The notes below the pieces were generated by a model that was not told the origin of the DNA, ran no database searches, and saw only the letters and a list, made by a program, of their open reading frames with translations. A stretch of 44,281 nucleotides of DNA from a virus, in IMG/VR virus record IMGVR_UViG_3300030118_002191, positions 1-44,281 of that record; one strand, given 5' to 3'. The position numbers and the translations under genes are program-made. Positions 7,564 to 15,188 of this stretch are shown in pieces (the stretch's first letter is position 1; every line of letters starts with the position of its first letter).

Positions 7564-9894
7564 CTAACTCTCCATCTCTCCTAGAGCAGGTTCTACATCT
7601 AGCTCTTCAGCTAATTCCTGTTCTACCGAGCTAACGGAGTTCATTAGATTGTTTTCAACGTCAGCTATTCTTGCTTTATAAAGCTGTGTAGCTGATTCAG
7701 CTCGATTTGATATTTTATCTAAATCCGAACTAAACTTTTCTACCTCTAAACGTTTCTTAGCATGTAGCTCTTCACGTGTAGCGGTTTGAAGATCTCCTTT
7801 GACCTTCTTCAATTCTTCTTGTAACATATTCATTTGTTGTTGCATTGCTGCTGCCTGACCACTTCTTGCTAGTACTCCATCTATATCTACTAACTCAGAT
7901 TTCTTCAAGACTTCTACTTGGTCAATTAATCCAGCTTGATACATTTGCATATATGTATTTAACATAGCCATTCTATTAGTTGGTAATGTAGAACCAGATA
8001 CAACTTTTACATCGTATCTACCTATAGAAACATCATGGAATCTTTTAACATCTCCATTGTCCATTTCTTTAAAGAAGTTAAATCGTTCTTCTTTTTCTAA
8101 TCCATTAGGTTGAACTAAACGAATAACTTTATCTTCTGTGTATAGTTGTTGCATTAATGGTATTGCAACTTTAGCACACTGATTTAAAAAGTTTTCTATA
8201 TCATCTCTACGAGATTTAATTCTTCGTTGACCAAATTCATCAACGACAAGTGTTCCTCTATAAGTTGAAGGAGAGTTCATTCCACTACCTTGCATAAGTT
8301 CAAAAATACCAAAGCCGTATTCTAAATCATATTTAGCATCTGCTTCATTTTTATACAATTCATTTGGTAATGGAACAGGACCAGCAACAATCGGTGCACC
8401 TAGTTCAGCATCAAACTCAATAACGCTTGTCCCTGCTCTACTCCATTCTTCTTCTATTTGACGAAGATCTGCTGAACCACGAGGAATCAATAACTTTACA
8501 TTTGTACTTGTACTTGCATGAGCAATAATTAATGAACGAATCTTGTTAATATATTCCTGCAAGGGTTTATATAAACGAACATCTGATTCAGGAAACGGAT
8601 TTCTATGATGTATGTTCATTAAAGGAACAATAGGATAATCTTCTGTTGGTAATATTCTAGTATACAACAAAGTACTTCCTACTGATACTGTCATCTTTAC
8701 ACAACATTTTTCTATTTTATTTACCATTATATTTTCCATACCAATCATTTCTTCTGCTGATAATGGAGTAATAACGGTAGTACTTCCAGGTATTGCATCT
8801 TCATCTTCTACCCCAGAAACTTTAATAGGACTTTGCGGAGTCATTACACCTTCATCGTCTATCTCAGGATCTGGTAATATAAAATGGAAGACTGGTCCAT
8901 ATTGCTCTACAACTTGTAATAATTCTTCTTTAGCTTCTTCGTCAGAAATATAAACTTCTTCTCCAGTTGCTTTAGTAATTCTCATATAATAAACTTGTTG
9001 ATACTCTCTATATTCATCTTCATTAAATAAATATTCATCTTGACTAAAAGGTTCATAAACATTGTAATAGTTATGCATTTCTTTTGTATAGCGTTCTATA
9101 TACTTTCTTTTAGTATGATACTGAGTATCTTCTTGTGCATCAAAAATTTGTCCTTCAGTAGCTGCCAATCCAGTAGAAGGTATGTCTTCATCTCCTATGT
9201 CTGCACTATCTGATTCCATAATAGTGTCCATAAAATCTGGATATATTTGCATTGCTTGTTCATCTGTTAAGAATTTTTTAACTAAAATATGTGCAGCATC
9301 TTTTGCATAAACATCTTTAGAGTTTGGATCTATGTAAACATCTAAAGGATTTATAGATTTTAAAAAGACTTCACCTTTACCCATATCTGCCATAGGATCT
9401 TGGTATACATGCATAACTCCCATACCACCAACATAATAATCATCTACAATTCTTTTTAATTCTTCATTACCTGAAGATTGGTCCCACATCCAAGCAAATA
9501 AATCAGAAAATACTTTTGCAGTATCTCTATCAGAATCTTCTCTAGCACTAGAACGAAACTCAGGTGAATTGTAAGTAAGTAAAGATTTTGCAGTTTCTAC
9601 AATAGGGTGTATACGATTAACAACAATAGGAGCTTGTCCACGAGCTTCTAATACTTCTGACTCTTCAATAGTCCACTGAGCACCAGCACGAAACTCTACT
9701 GCTTCTTGAAATTTTTCTGCCCAGACTTCACGAACATTGTCATATTCTGTAAGAAGTTCTATAGAAGTTTGCACCTCTTCTGGGGTTTCTCCTTCTTGTA
9801 TTTCTTCTCCTGGCTGAAAAGCAAATACATCTACAAGATCTTTATAGTTCTGACTTCTTTGCTTTTTCTGTCTTTTCTGTACGCTTTTTGGCAT
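7564..9894 (-). CDS. Portal protein (P22-type), 776 aa
   Basis: Long portal as in P22-like podoviruses. The N-terminal part has EFRAGAQWTIEESEVLEARG and PIVVNRIHPIVETAKSLLTY, the usual portal signature (F--G-QW--E----R--RP-L--NRI-P-V). The middle holds the clip/stem region, and the C-terminal third has a long coiled coil (MQQQMNMLQEELKKVKGDLQ) like the P22 barrel. It forms the dodecameric DNA gate and docks TerL. It follows the putative promoter at 10010-10037 and TerL, and precedes the scaffold by 8 bases. Confident from motif, length and order. Confidence 0.92.
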   Translation of the reverse strand: MPKSVQKRQKKQRSQNYKDLVDVFAFQPGEEIQEGETPEEVQTSIELLTEYDNVREVWAEKFQEAVEFRAGAQWTIEESEVLEARGQAPIVVNRIHPIVETAKSLLTYNSPEFRSSAREDSDRDTAKVFSDLFAWMWDQSSGNEELKRIVDDYYVGGMGVMHVYQDPMADMGKGEVFLKSINPLDVYIDPNSKDVYAKDAAHILVKKFLTDEQAMQIYPDFMDTIMESDSADIGDEDIPSTGLAATEGQIFDAQEDTQYHTKRKYIERYTKEMHNYYNVYEPFSQDEYLFNEDEYREYQQVYYMRITKATGEEVYISDEEAKEELLQVVEQYGPVFHFILPDPEIDDEGVMTPQSPIKVSGVEDEDAIPGSTTVITPLSAEEMIGMENIMVNKIEKCCVKMTVSVGSTLLYTRILPTEDYPIVPLMNIHHRNPFPESDVRLYKPLQEYINKIRSLIIAHASTSTNVKLLIPRGSADLRQIEEEWSRAGTSVIEFDAELGAPIVAGPVPLPNELYKNEADAKYDLEYGFGIFELMQGSGMNSPSTYRGTLVVDEFGQRRIKSRRDDIENFLNQCAKVAIPLMQQLYTEDKVIRLVQPNGLEKEERFNFFKEMDNGDVKRFHDVSIGRYDVKVVSGSTLPTNRMAMLNTYMQMYQAGLIDQVEVLKKSELVDIDGVLARSGQAAAMQQQMNMLQEELKKVKGDLQTATREELHAKKRLEVEKFSSDLDKISNRAESATQLYKARIADVENNLMNSVSSVEQELAEELDVEPALGEMES

Positions 9895-10009
9895 TTACAA
9901 CCTGATACCCTTTTGGAACGTGTATTTTTGTGTGTCTATCTAATAAATTTTCAAATTCTTTTTTTATAATCGTATAACTCAAAAAATTAATTTTCATTTG
10001 CTAATATAA

Positions 10010-10037
10010 CTTATAAGATAAATTAGACAGAAGTCAA
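10010..10037 (-). promoter_or_regulatory. Sigma70-like promoter ahead of the portal-scaffold-capsid genes
   Basis: On the minus strand TTGACT (10037-10032) is followed after 16 bases by TATAAG (10015-10010). It lies in the 150-base gap between TerL and portal, one of the few real gaps in the late arm. It would let host RNA polymerase boost the portal, scaffold and capsid genes independently. No other clear signal is seen in this gap. Confidence 0.55.
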
Positions 10038-10044
10038 GACATAT

Positions 10045-11535
10045 TTAGTTAATTTTCCAACTTTTATTAGATCTTACTCTAAATAAATCATTTTGAGTAG
10101 ATGTAGGAGTAAATGCGTGTGAAGGTCTATAAGAATTTTTATTAGCATAAAAGAAACCGTCTAGCAAGTCATCATGCTTACCTCTAGGATATAACAACAG
10201 TTCATCTACAAGTGCTTGCATTTCTTTTGTAATAAAAACTCTTTTATTTGCAAACAATGGTTGTAGACTTTCTAACCTGTAAGATTTTCTAGTTCTTGGA
10301 TTTTCTTTTATTTCAAGACCAGGTATAAACAATCCTTTCTTTTCAGACTCTTCTTTAATGTACTGTCTTAACATTTCCTGATAACCAACAGATTCAATTC
10401 TAGTTTTACTACTATTATAATTTTTAAAATTTCTAATAATAGCATCAGCTAAACTTAATGGAGTTGCTCTTTTTCTAAAATATGGTAAAACAAATCTATT
10501 GTTGTTGTCATCTATTGCAATATTAAATATAACAGAATAGTCTGCAGTCTTTTTGGTACTAGATGCAGGATCGACTCCTGTAAAGATGTTTACAGGTCGC
10601 CTCTCTTCTACTTCCTCACCATTTAGGTTCGTCAGGATGAGAGTTGACAATCCTTGTTCATCTTGTTCAAGGTAACCTTCATAGTATTGTATATCTTCTT
10701 TTCTAAATAAATTATCTTCATCGCCTACAATTTGACACAAGTATTCCCTATAAAATACAGATAAACGATTGATACTTTCTAATTCTTCTTTTTTCTCTAT
10801 CAACTTTTCTACTGGCCACACTTCATCCCACAAAGATTTTTTATTTTCTAAGTCAGGTCTAAACTCCAAAGTATTCCAACCTTTCATTTCTTTCAAGGTT
10901 TCTACCATACAACGTTCGTGCTGCGGAGTACCAATAACACATATTCTACCAGATAACGGGTCCAAAGACGGAACACCAGATTGCAACAACCAACGTAAAT
11001 TATATTCCATAGCTTCTGCTGTCTTTGTGTTATTTTCATCTTCTGGATCATCAAGTATTAAAAGAGTAGGTCGTTGATTCCCGTGTTTGATACCACGTAT
11101 CTGTTGTCCAGTACCTTTACAAATAATAACGCTGCCATCTTTTAATTCTATCTCCGTGTTTGTCCATTTGCGTGCAGACTGCATTCCCCAATACCCAAAA
11201 AAATAACGAAACTCTTGAGAATAATCCAAGACATCTTTTATCGTACCCAAGAGTTTAGTAGCATGCGATTGTGTTCTACTAACAAGGACAATCACTTTAA
11301 CTCCTTCAGTGAACATTAAATGAAACAAAGGAAAAATACCCGCTGCTACTGAACTCTTAGCATGACCACGAGGTGCAATAATATTAATTTGTTTTTCATC
11401 GGTATCCAATAAATGCTTTGTTAACTCATAATGAAATGCAGGAGATTCAGCACTAAACATATTTGGCATTACCATTCTACCAAATAGCAGCATATCTTCT
11501 TTCATTTCTTGTAAAATTTTATTTTTATTCATCAA
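10045..11535 (-). CDS. terL: Terminase large subunit (packaging ATPase-nuclease)
   Basis: Packages DNA through the portal. The N-terminal ATPase has Walker A APRGHAKSS (residues 54-62, Lys60), a motif III-like VIVLVSRTQSHA near 81-92, and Walker B LLILDDPEDE (158-167) with catalytic acidic residues. The C-terminal RNase H-like nuclease shows the first acidic motif in FTGVDPASSTKKTADYSVI and the last in HDDLLDGFFYANK. Length of 496 residues is normal. The start has two ATG codons in a row; a tiny upstream reading frame overlaps it. It lies just downstream of the putative small subunit. Confidence 0.95.
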   Translation of the reverse strand: MMNKNKILQEMKEDMLLFGRMVMPNMFSAESPAFHYELTKHLLDTDEKQINIIAPRGHAKSSVAAGIFPLFHLMFTEGVKVIVLVSRTQSHATKLLGTIKDVLDYSQEFRYFFGYWGMQSARKWTNTEIELKDGSVIICKGTGQQIRGIKHGNQRPTLLILDDPEDENNTKTAEAMEYNLRWLLQSGVPSLDPLSGRICVIGTPQHERCMVETLKEMKGWNTLEFRPDLENKKSLWDEVWPVEKLIEKKEELESINRLSVFYREYLCQIVGDEDNLFRKEDIQYYEGYLEQDEQGLSTLILTNLNGEEVEERRPVNIFTGVDPASSTKKTADYSVIFNIAIDDNNNRFVLPYFRKRATPLSLADAIIRNFKNYNSSKTRIESVGYQEMLRQYIKEESEKKGLFIPGLEIKENPRTRKSYRLESLQPLFANKRVFITKEMQALVDELLLYPRGKHDDLLDGFFYANKNSYRPSHAFTPTSTQNDLFRVRSNKSWKIN

Positions 11536-11641
11536 TTATAATTGTTATATCTAATTCCATATCTTTAGATACTTGAATCATTGTAGCTAGAAATACTAAT
11601 AATCTATCCTCTTTTCCTTTAATGACTATCTTCTTTTCCAT
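11525..11641 (-). CDS. Possible 38-aa protein between TerS and TerL
   Basis: ATG at 11641 (MEKKIVIKGKEDRLLVFLAT) to TAA at 11525. It overlaps the 3-prime end of the 256-aa gene by 23 bases and the TerL start by 11 bases, which would couple translation. A weak GGTG ribosome site precedes it. It fills the only gap between two packaging genes and has a plausible beta-alpha-beta composition (final ITIIIDE). No homologue recognised; it could instead be a fortuitous frame. Confidence 0.4.
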   Translation of the reverse strand: MEKKIVIKGKEDRLLVFLATMIQVSKDMELDITIIIDE

Positions 11642-12389
11642 CACCAATATCTTTTGTTTGAGTTGCCTTTAGTTTTTTCTTTTGAGTTTCAAACTGATCT
11701 GATATTTGATGACTTATATCCATTTCAAGCGTATCTGTTTGCTGTTGTTTATGAGGAATCATATCTACAAACACAGAAAGCTCTTTAGCTGCTCTAATCA
11801 TATCGCCACTATTTTCTTTCATCTTTGCTACCACGATAGCATCTTTAATAGTATCTAACACAAAACCTTCATCTATACCTTTTTCAGTTAGTATCTCTTT
11901 TAATTTATCTTTTATCATAACTTTAGTTTCCTTTAGCTTCAGTAATCTTTTTGCAGCAATCTCAGGCCTTTCTTGGTCTGGCCTATAGATCTTACCTATT
12001 TTATTGAAGTCTGGCGTTTCTCCTGCAACCTTGTAGCTCAAATAAGCATCTATAGCTAGTTCTGCTCTATTACTTGTAGCTTCTATCTCACTGTACGATC
12101 TTGTCGATACGTGATTCATATTCCCAGACTTCCAGTGCGGTTCAAACTCTAACCGCCTTTTCTCCCCTAACCATTGTCTACCAAATGGAAATGTAAGTAA
12201 TGTCCCTGTCTTGAAAGACTTTCTGTACAAACACTCACTTACATATCCATCATCGGTTATCCCATACTCTCCCTCATTGCATTCTTGCCAATACTTATAC
12301 TCAGGTGTATTATCATCATTCTGAGTATATACAACATACTCTTTAGGCTTAAAACTATTTTTCTTTAGTCTTTTCTTTATCTTTATCAT
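11619..12389 (-). CDS. Putative terminase small subunit, 256 aa
   Basis: Encoded immediately upstream of TerL. The N-terminal half (residues 1-100) is basic and aromatic with YGITDDGYVSECLYRKSF and a WHKSG-like turn, a possible DNA-contact region. The C-terminal half is helical: RPEIAAKRLLKLKETKVMIK, then LTEKGIDEGFVLDTIKDAIV, then DMIRAAKELSVFVDMIP. This matches the oligomerisation helices of phage small terminases, where a short motif KG-t---v---l--ai--a is followed by a helix that counts substrates per subunit. The C-terminus is Gln/Lys-rich. Position and helix pattern support TerS, but no classical HTH is obvious. Confidence 0.6.
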   Translation of the reverse strand: MIKIKKRLKKNSFKPKEYVVYTQNDDNTPEYKYWQECNEGEYGITDDGYVSECLYRKSFKTGTLLTFPFGRQWLGEKRRLEFEPHWKSGNMNHVSTRSYSEIEATSNRAELAIDAYLSYKVAGETPDFNKIGKIYRPDQERPEIAAKRLLKLKETKVMIKDKLKEILTEKGIDEGFVLDTIKDAIVVAKMKENSGDMIRAAKELSVFVDMIPHKQQQTDTLEMDISHQISDQFETQKKKLKATQTKDIGDGKEDSH

Positions 12390-12573
12390 CTTTGGGATAT
12401 TTTTCTTCTAAATATTTTATGAAGGCCTCTTTATCATCTTTCATCTTCATATATTCATCTAGGGCTAGGTCCCCGTTGTAAATTTGTAATCTTAACTGTT
12501 CAACAGCTACAAAGAGATCTTCTACCATTCTAACTACTCTTTTTAGTGTTGGCTTTTGTTTTTTCTGTATCAT
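12355..12573 (-). CDS. Small charged helical protein, 72 aa
   Basis: Begins MIQKKQKPTLKRVVRMVEDL and ends in a Lys/Asp/Glu-rich tail (KDDKDKEKTKEK). The AAGGAG ribosome site lies 5 bases before the ATG. It overlaps the next gene start by 35 bases. Two predicted helices suggest a small coiled coil. It directly follows the TAACGTT repeat zone, so it is probably the first gene of the packaging transcript. Function unknown; an accessory role in packaging is only a guess. Confidence 0.6.
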   Translation of the reverse strand: MIQKKQKPTLKRVVRMVEDLFVAVEQLRLQIYNGDLALDEYMKMKDDKEAFIKYLEEKYPKDDKDKEKTKEK

Positions 12574-12582
12574 TTTGCTCCT

Positions 12583-12656
12583 TAACGTTAATCATTAACG
12601 TTTATCTATTAATAACATTATAAATGTGTATCTATTAACGTTTATCTATTAACGTT
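12583..12656. repeat. Four copies of TAACGTT in a 74-base AT-rich zone
   Basis: TAACGTT occurs at 12583, 12596, 12636 and 12650. The outer copies extend to the palindrome TTAACGTTAA and the inner copies to ATTAACGTTTATC. Starts are 13, 40 and 14 bases apart, so the repeats form two pairs. A minus-strand TATAAT-like box (12616-12626 region) lies between the pairs. The arrangement fits an operator cluster or iteron set controlling the leftward arm. Confidence 0.7.
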
Positions 12657-12667
12657 AATACCTTGCA

Positions 12668-12880
12668 CTAGTTATATCCTTTTGGTTCGTAAATTCCTAG
12701 TTCCATTTCTTCAATACGCACTAAAATCTCTAATTCAGCTGTCATAATCTGTATGACTTCATAAATCTTAGGATCTGATAAGTCCATTTTCACTGTTTCC
12801 CATTTTCCTGTGTCCTTGTTAAATTTTTCTAACATATCTTGTTTTTTTAGAAACTTTAAGATTTTATTCATCTTTGTCAT
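12668..12880 (-). CDS. Small protein at the head of the leftward arm, 70 aa
   Basis: The first leftward gene. I prefer the start at 12880 (MTKMNKILKFLKKQ) or 12871, because the longer frame from 12964 has an unlikely Cys/Ser-rich N-terminus running into the divergent regulatory gap. The protein has a short basic helix, a beta hairpin (DTGKWETVKMD) and a long acidic helix (IMTAELEILVRIEEMELG). No convincing ribosome site is visible, and a TTGTTG-N18-TAATAA promoter-like pair lies so close upstream that the message could be nearly leaderless. No recognised domain; an early regulator is possible. Confidence 0.5.
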   Translation of the reverse strand: MTKMNKILKFLKKQDMLEKFNKDTGKWETVKMDLSDPKIYEVIQIMTAELEILVRIEEMELGIYEPKGYN

Positions 12881-13109
12881 ACAACAACTTATTAAGATTT
12901 TACGACTACTTGCAACAACTTTAAAAAATTGCTGTAGATTGCGTGTGCGTAGTATATATACCACCTACCCCCTAACAATGTTGACTTTTCTTATTCAATA
13001 TCGTTGAAAACATTCGTTTGAATAATCAAAGTACATTGTCTTAACGGGTGTAGCTGCACCCTCGGGGACTTTGTCCCCTAATATTAATAAAAAAGAAAGT
13101 AGGTAAATA
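12881..13109. promoter_or_regulatory. Divergent regulatory gap with two tandem hairpins
   Basis: Gap between the leftward and rightward arms. It holds a plus-strand TTGACT (12981-12986) without a convincing -10 box. Two adjacent hairpins follow in the leader of the rightward 143-aa gene: GGGTG TAGCTG CACCC (13046-13061) and GGGGAC TTT GTCCCC (13064-13078, 6-bp stem, 3-base loop). After these come AT-rich sequence and an AGTAGG ribosome site. The hairpins stand out by G/C content in this AT-rich stretch. They may attenuate transcription, stabilise RNA or be read as DNA hairpins. Confidence 0.6.
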
Positions 13110-13541
13110 ATGAACTATTCATTTAACAACCAACCAATAGACCCAGCGAGGGAATTATTCAATGCTATTGCAATACATCCTAACGCTAGTGATATATTAA
13201 CGATTGCCTCTAGACCAAAGGTTTCTGAGGTCAAGAGCCTAAAACAGCGTCAGTCTAAAACTGAGCGTTGTTTGTTAGGGCAAGTATCTTCTAATAGTCT
13301 ACCAGAGAACTATCTCTATATGATGACTATTAAAACTGATGCATTCCTATCTTGGGATATGCGTGAGTTATTAGATAAATACCTTGCACTAAGAGGTTTG
13401 CAAGTTATCACCCAATATCGTGATAAGGACGATACTGTTAAACCAGTAGAGTTCACACCATTCACATCTGATAGAGGTGATAAACTTACTACTATCTACA
13501 TTACTACCAAGTCCAATAGTATTGGTGAATTTAGTAATTAG
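13110..13541 (+). CDS. First rightward gene, unknown protein, 143 aa
   Basis: Soluble protein of mixed fold, beginning MNYSFNNQPIDPARELFNAI. It contains a basic stretch (EVKSLKQRQSKTERCLLGQV) and a beta-rich end with LTTIYITTKSN. It follows the twin-hairpin leader and is followed by a further hairpin at 13556-13577, so it may be a short separate early transcript. No family recognised. The position suggests the first gene expressed after DNA entry, such as a host takeover or regulatory factor; this is inference only. Confidence 0.75.
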   Translation: MNYSFNNQPIDPARELFNAIAIHPNASDILTIASRPKVSEVKSLKQRQSKTERCLLGQVSSNSLPENYLYMMTIKTDAFLSWDMRELLDKYLALRGLQVITQYRDKDDTVKPVEFTPFTSDRGDKLTTIYITTKSNSIGEFSN

Positions 13542-13843
13542 TAGTAAACAATTAGGGCGTAGCAGTAATGTTACGCCTTAATTCATTAGCGGTGCTTCGC
13601 ATCGTAAACCATTTTAATATTAGGCATTGCTATGCCAAAAAAGACTTGCACTTGTTATTTGTAATAACGAGATTGTAAGACAAGCCAATCGAGGTATCAT
13701 TTATACCTAATATCAGTTAGATCATATCTCCACCATACTTCGATTGGCAAAGTTTAAGATTGGTGCCCCTCGAGTGACGGGTTAAATGGTTCAGTTCTCC
13801 AGAATACAGCCAAAGTTTTGTTTAACAATAAAAAGGAAATGTC
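13542..13843 (+). ncRNA. 302-base non-coding gap with several stable helices
   Basis: No credible reading frame. Helices visible, in order, are GGCGTA/TACGCC (13556-13577); GGCAT/ATGCC (13623-13636); CTTGTTATT-TGT-AATAACGAG (13651-13671, 9 bp with one G-U); and the perfect 9-bp GCCAATCGA (13684-13692)/TCGATTGGC (13740-13748), which encloses AGGTAT/ATACCT. A weaker outer pair AACCATTTTAA with TTAAATGGTT (13783-13792) may close most of the gap. The sequence GTTAAATGGTTC at 13781-13792 recurs at 16921-16932 in another structured gap. It ends at the AAGGA ribosome site of the next gene. It could be a leader, a processed small RNA or a cis element. Class unknown. Confidence 0.55.
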
Positions 13844-14029
13844 ATGACTAAAAAAGTAAAAACAAGAATACCATTGGAAAAGAATGTAGAGGTATCAGTT
13901 GAAGTTGTAGATGACTGGATGCCAAAATTTGACAATGATCACATAGAGCCAATAGACTCAGAACCAATAACATATTACAATGTTAGGATAAAGTCTAGTA
14001 GGCCTCGTATTGATAGAGAAGAACTATGA
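13844..14029 (+). CDS. Small protein, 61 aa, unknown
   Basis: Begins MTKKVKTRIPLEKNVEVSVE with AAGGA 9 bases upstream of the ATG. The composition is beta-rich with a basic N-terminus and an acidic middle (DDWMPKFDNDHIEPIDSEPI). It overlaps the next start by four bases (ATGA), so the pair is translationally coupled. No recognised domain. Confidence 0.65.
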   Translation: MTKKVKTRIPLEKNVEVSVEVVDDWMPKFDNDHIEPIDSEPITYYNVRIKSSRPRIDREEL

Positions 14030-14280
14030 CAAAGAAAGAAATCTATCATACAAAATTACAGCATTCTAAACGATTTGTAATTTGGTTTACAAAGAAATAT
14101 AATGTAGACCTAGAGTCATTACAAAAACAAGCAACGAATGCTTACGATCCAGCATGTAATATAGTTTTGAAGAAGATGTCAAAACGATATATGTGGGCAA
14201 TATACTTCAATATTGTAGATGCTAGGTTAATACAAAAACTTAGAGATAACATTAACGAAGGTGAGCAACCATATGGATAA
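14026..14280 (+). CDS. Small basic protein, 84 aa, unknown
   Basis: Helical protein with aromatic and basic residues (SKRFVIWFTKKYNVDLESLQ) and a conserved-looking RYMWAIYFNIVDARLIQKL helix. It overlaps its neighbours on both sides. It is possibly DNA- or RNA-associated given its charge, but there is no motif to support this. Confidence 0.65.
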   Translation: MTKKEIYHTKLQHSKRFVIWFTKKYNVDLESLQKQATNAYDPACNIVLKKMSKRYMWAIYFNIVDARLIQKLRDNINEGEQPYG

Positions 14281-14503
14281 ACTAAGAGTAGTATGTCCAA
14301 CATGTAGGACACCCATTGCACAGCAAGAATACAACTATGAAAAGCAAAAATGGATATGGCAAACAATAGATGTATGTTGCAATGACAGTGAACAACGCCT
14401 AACAAAAATGGCAGATGTTCAAGCTATTGATGAACCAGAAATAAAGGAAGGGCGCAACGAAGGTATAGAACCTTCCTTTTACGATTGGGAACTCAATAGA
14501 TAA
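14273..14503 (+). CDS. Small zinc-ribbon-like protein, 76 aa
   Basis: Start chosen at ATG 14273, with AAGGTG about 10 bases upstream; a GTG at 14261 in frame is the alternative. The protein has CPTC at its N-terminus and a paired CC after the WIWQTIDV strand, a Cys4-type zinc-ribbon arrangement, followed by an acidic tail. Such tiny ribbons in phage early regions often bind host proteins or nucleic acid. The target here is unknown. Confidence 0.6.
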   Translation: MDKLRVVCPTCRTPIAQQEYNYEKQKWIWQTIDVCCNDSEQRLTKMADVQAIDEPEIKEGRNEGIEPSFYDWELNR

Positions 14504-14511
14504 CCAATCAA

Positions 14512-14613
14512 CTTGGCATAGTTTCCATTTCTTTCTATGTCAAGCATTAAACCAGTGTGAGATAAAGAACAGTGATTAGGTCCGTCACGACAGACCATTC
14601 TTGCACTGGTTTA
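14512..14613 (+). ncRNA. Structured gap: 10-bp hairpin plus multi-helix element
   Basis: CTTGGCATAG (14512-14521) pairs with CTATGTCAAG (14535-14544), 10 bp with one G-U. Immediately after, TAAACCAGTG (14548-14557) pairs with CACTGGTTTA (14604-14613), 10 bp perfect. It encloses AAGAA/TTCTT (14565-14569 with 14598-14602) and GGTC/GACC (14579-14582 with 14593-14596). GTGA just before GGTC can pair with TCAC in its loop, a possible pseudoknot. It precedes the AGAGG ribosome site of the next gene. Confidence 0.6.
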
Positions 14614-14641
14614 CATAATAACAACAAAAGAGGTATGAAAA

Positions 14642-14908
14642 GTGAAAATACTAAAAGTACAATACTGGTATACATATGAAAAAGATGGTATGCATTTATG
14701 TGATTATGACCATTGTCATTGTAAATGGATAACATATGGATATTTTTCTACAGATTATGATATAAAAAAACTTATCTTAAAAATAATGAATGATAGACAA
14801 GATTGGGATATGGGTAATATATCTGTAACAGAAATAACTTTGGATAAATTACCAGTAGAAAAAAAAGAAATATCAGATAGATATTTGGAGGAAAAAAATG
14901 GAAAATAA
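14642..14908 (+). CDS. Small protein with Cys/His cluster, 88 aa (GTG start)
   Basis: Reads from a GTG at 14642, with AGAGG at a proper distance. A 14-codon ATG frame 7 bases upstream is out of frame. The protein has HLCDYDHCHCKWITYGYF, which puts three Cys/His residues close together and suggests a metal site. This is followed by an acidic helix and EKKEISDRYLEEKNGK. It overlaps the next start by 11 bases. No known family. Confidence 0.6.
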   Translation: MKILKVQYWYTYEKDGMHLCDYDHCHCKWITYGYFSTDYDIKKLILKIMNDRQDWDMGNISVTEITLDKLPVEKKEISDRYLEEKNGK

Positions 14909-15188
14909 TAAAAGGATTCTAAAGCTAATTGAAAAGCGATTAGAAGTTGGTGCTAAAGAACATGGTGCACAAGTACCATTGAATGGCACAAGAGATCATT
15001 TGCAAGATGCTATCGAAGAAGCATTAGATATGATAGTATATCTTGCAGCAATGCTTATTGAAATAAAAAGGAAGGAGTCGAAATGGCTAAAAATGAAGAG
15101 GTCTTGCATTACGATATGTTCCAAGCTAGGGCTGACAAACATGAAGAAGAAATGCAAAAGTTGGATGAGTTCATTAACTACTTACTAG
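14898..15188 (+). CDS. MazG-like nucleotide pyrophosphohydrolase-type protein, 96 aa
   Basis: The first 55 residues fit the all-alpha NTP pyrophosphatase/MazG-like phage family: LIEKRLEVGAKEHGAQVPLN, then DHLQDAIEEALDMIVYLAAM, with acidic residues EE--D that bind magnesium. Such proteins hydrolyse non-canonical NTPs or alarmones. The last 35 residues overlap the next gene by 106 bases and look unlike a MazG tail (Cys/Ser/Lys-rich), so either the overlap is real or a single-base indel extends the frame. GGAGG precedes the ATG. The family call is moderate because the domain is short. Confidence 0.6.
   Translation: MENNKRILKLIEKRLEVGAKEHGAQVPLNGTRDHLQDAIEEALDMIVYLAAMLIEIKRKESKWLKMKRSCITICSKLGLTNMKKKCKSWMSSLTTY

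Noticed and set aside
9842-9997. 51-codon leftward frame (MKINFLSYTIIKKEFENLLD...) in the TerL-portal gap
   Set aside because: It has no ribosome site and its 3-prime part overlaps the portal start by 53 bases. The gap is better explained by the promoter. Conservation could revive it.
12668-12964. Longer 98-codon start for the first leftward gene
   Set aside because: The extra N-terminus runs through the divergent regulatory gap, is Cys/Ser-rich and has no ribosome site. A start at 12880 or 12871 is preferred.
13541-13843. Self-cleaving ribozyme (hammerhead, pistol, twister) in the structured gaps
   Set aside because: I looked for CTGANGA with GAAA and for other known cores. CTGATAA and TTCTGAAA occur, but no complete core is present.
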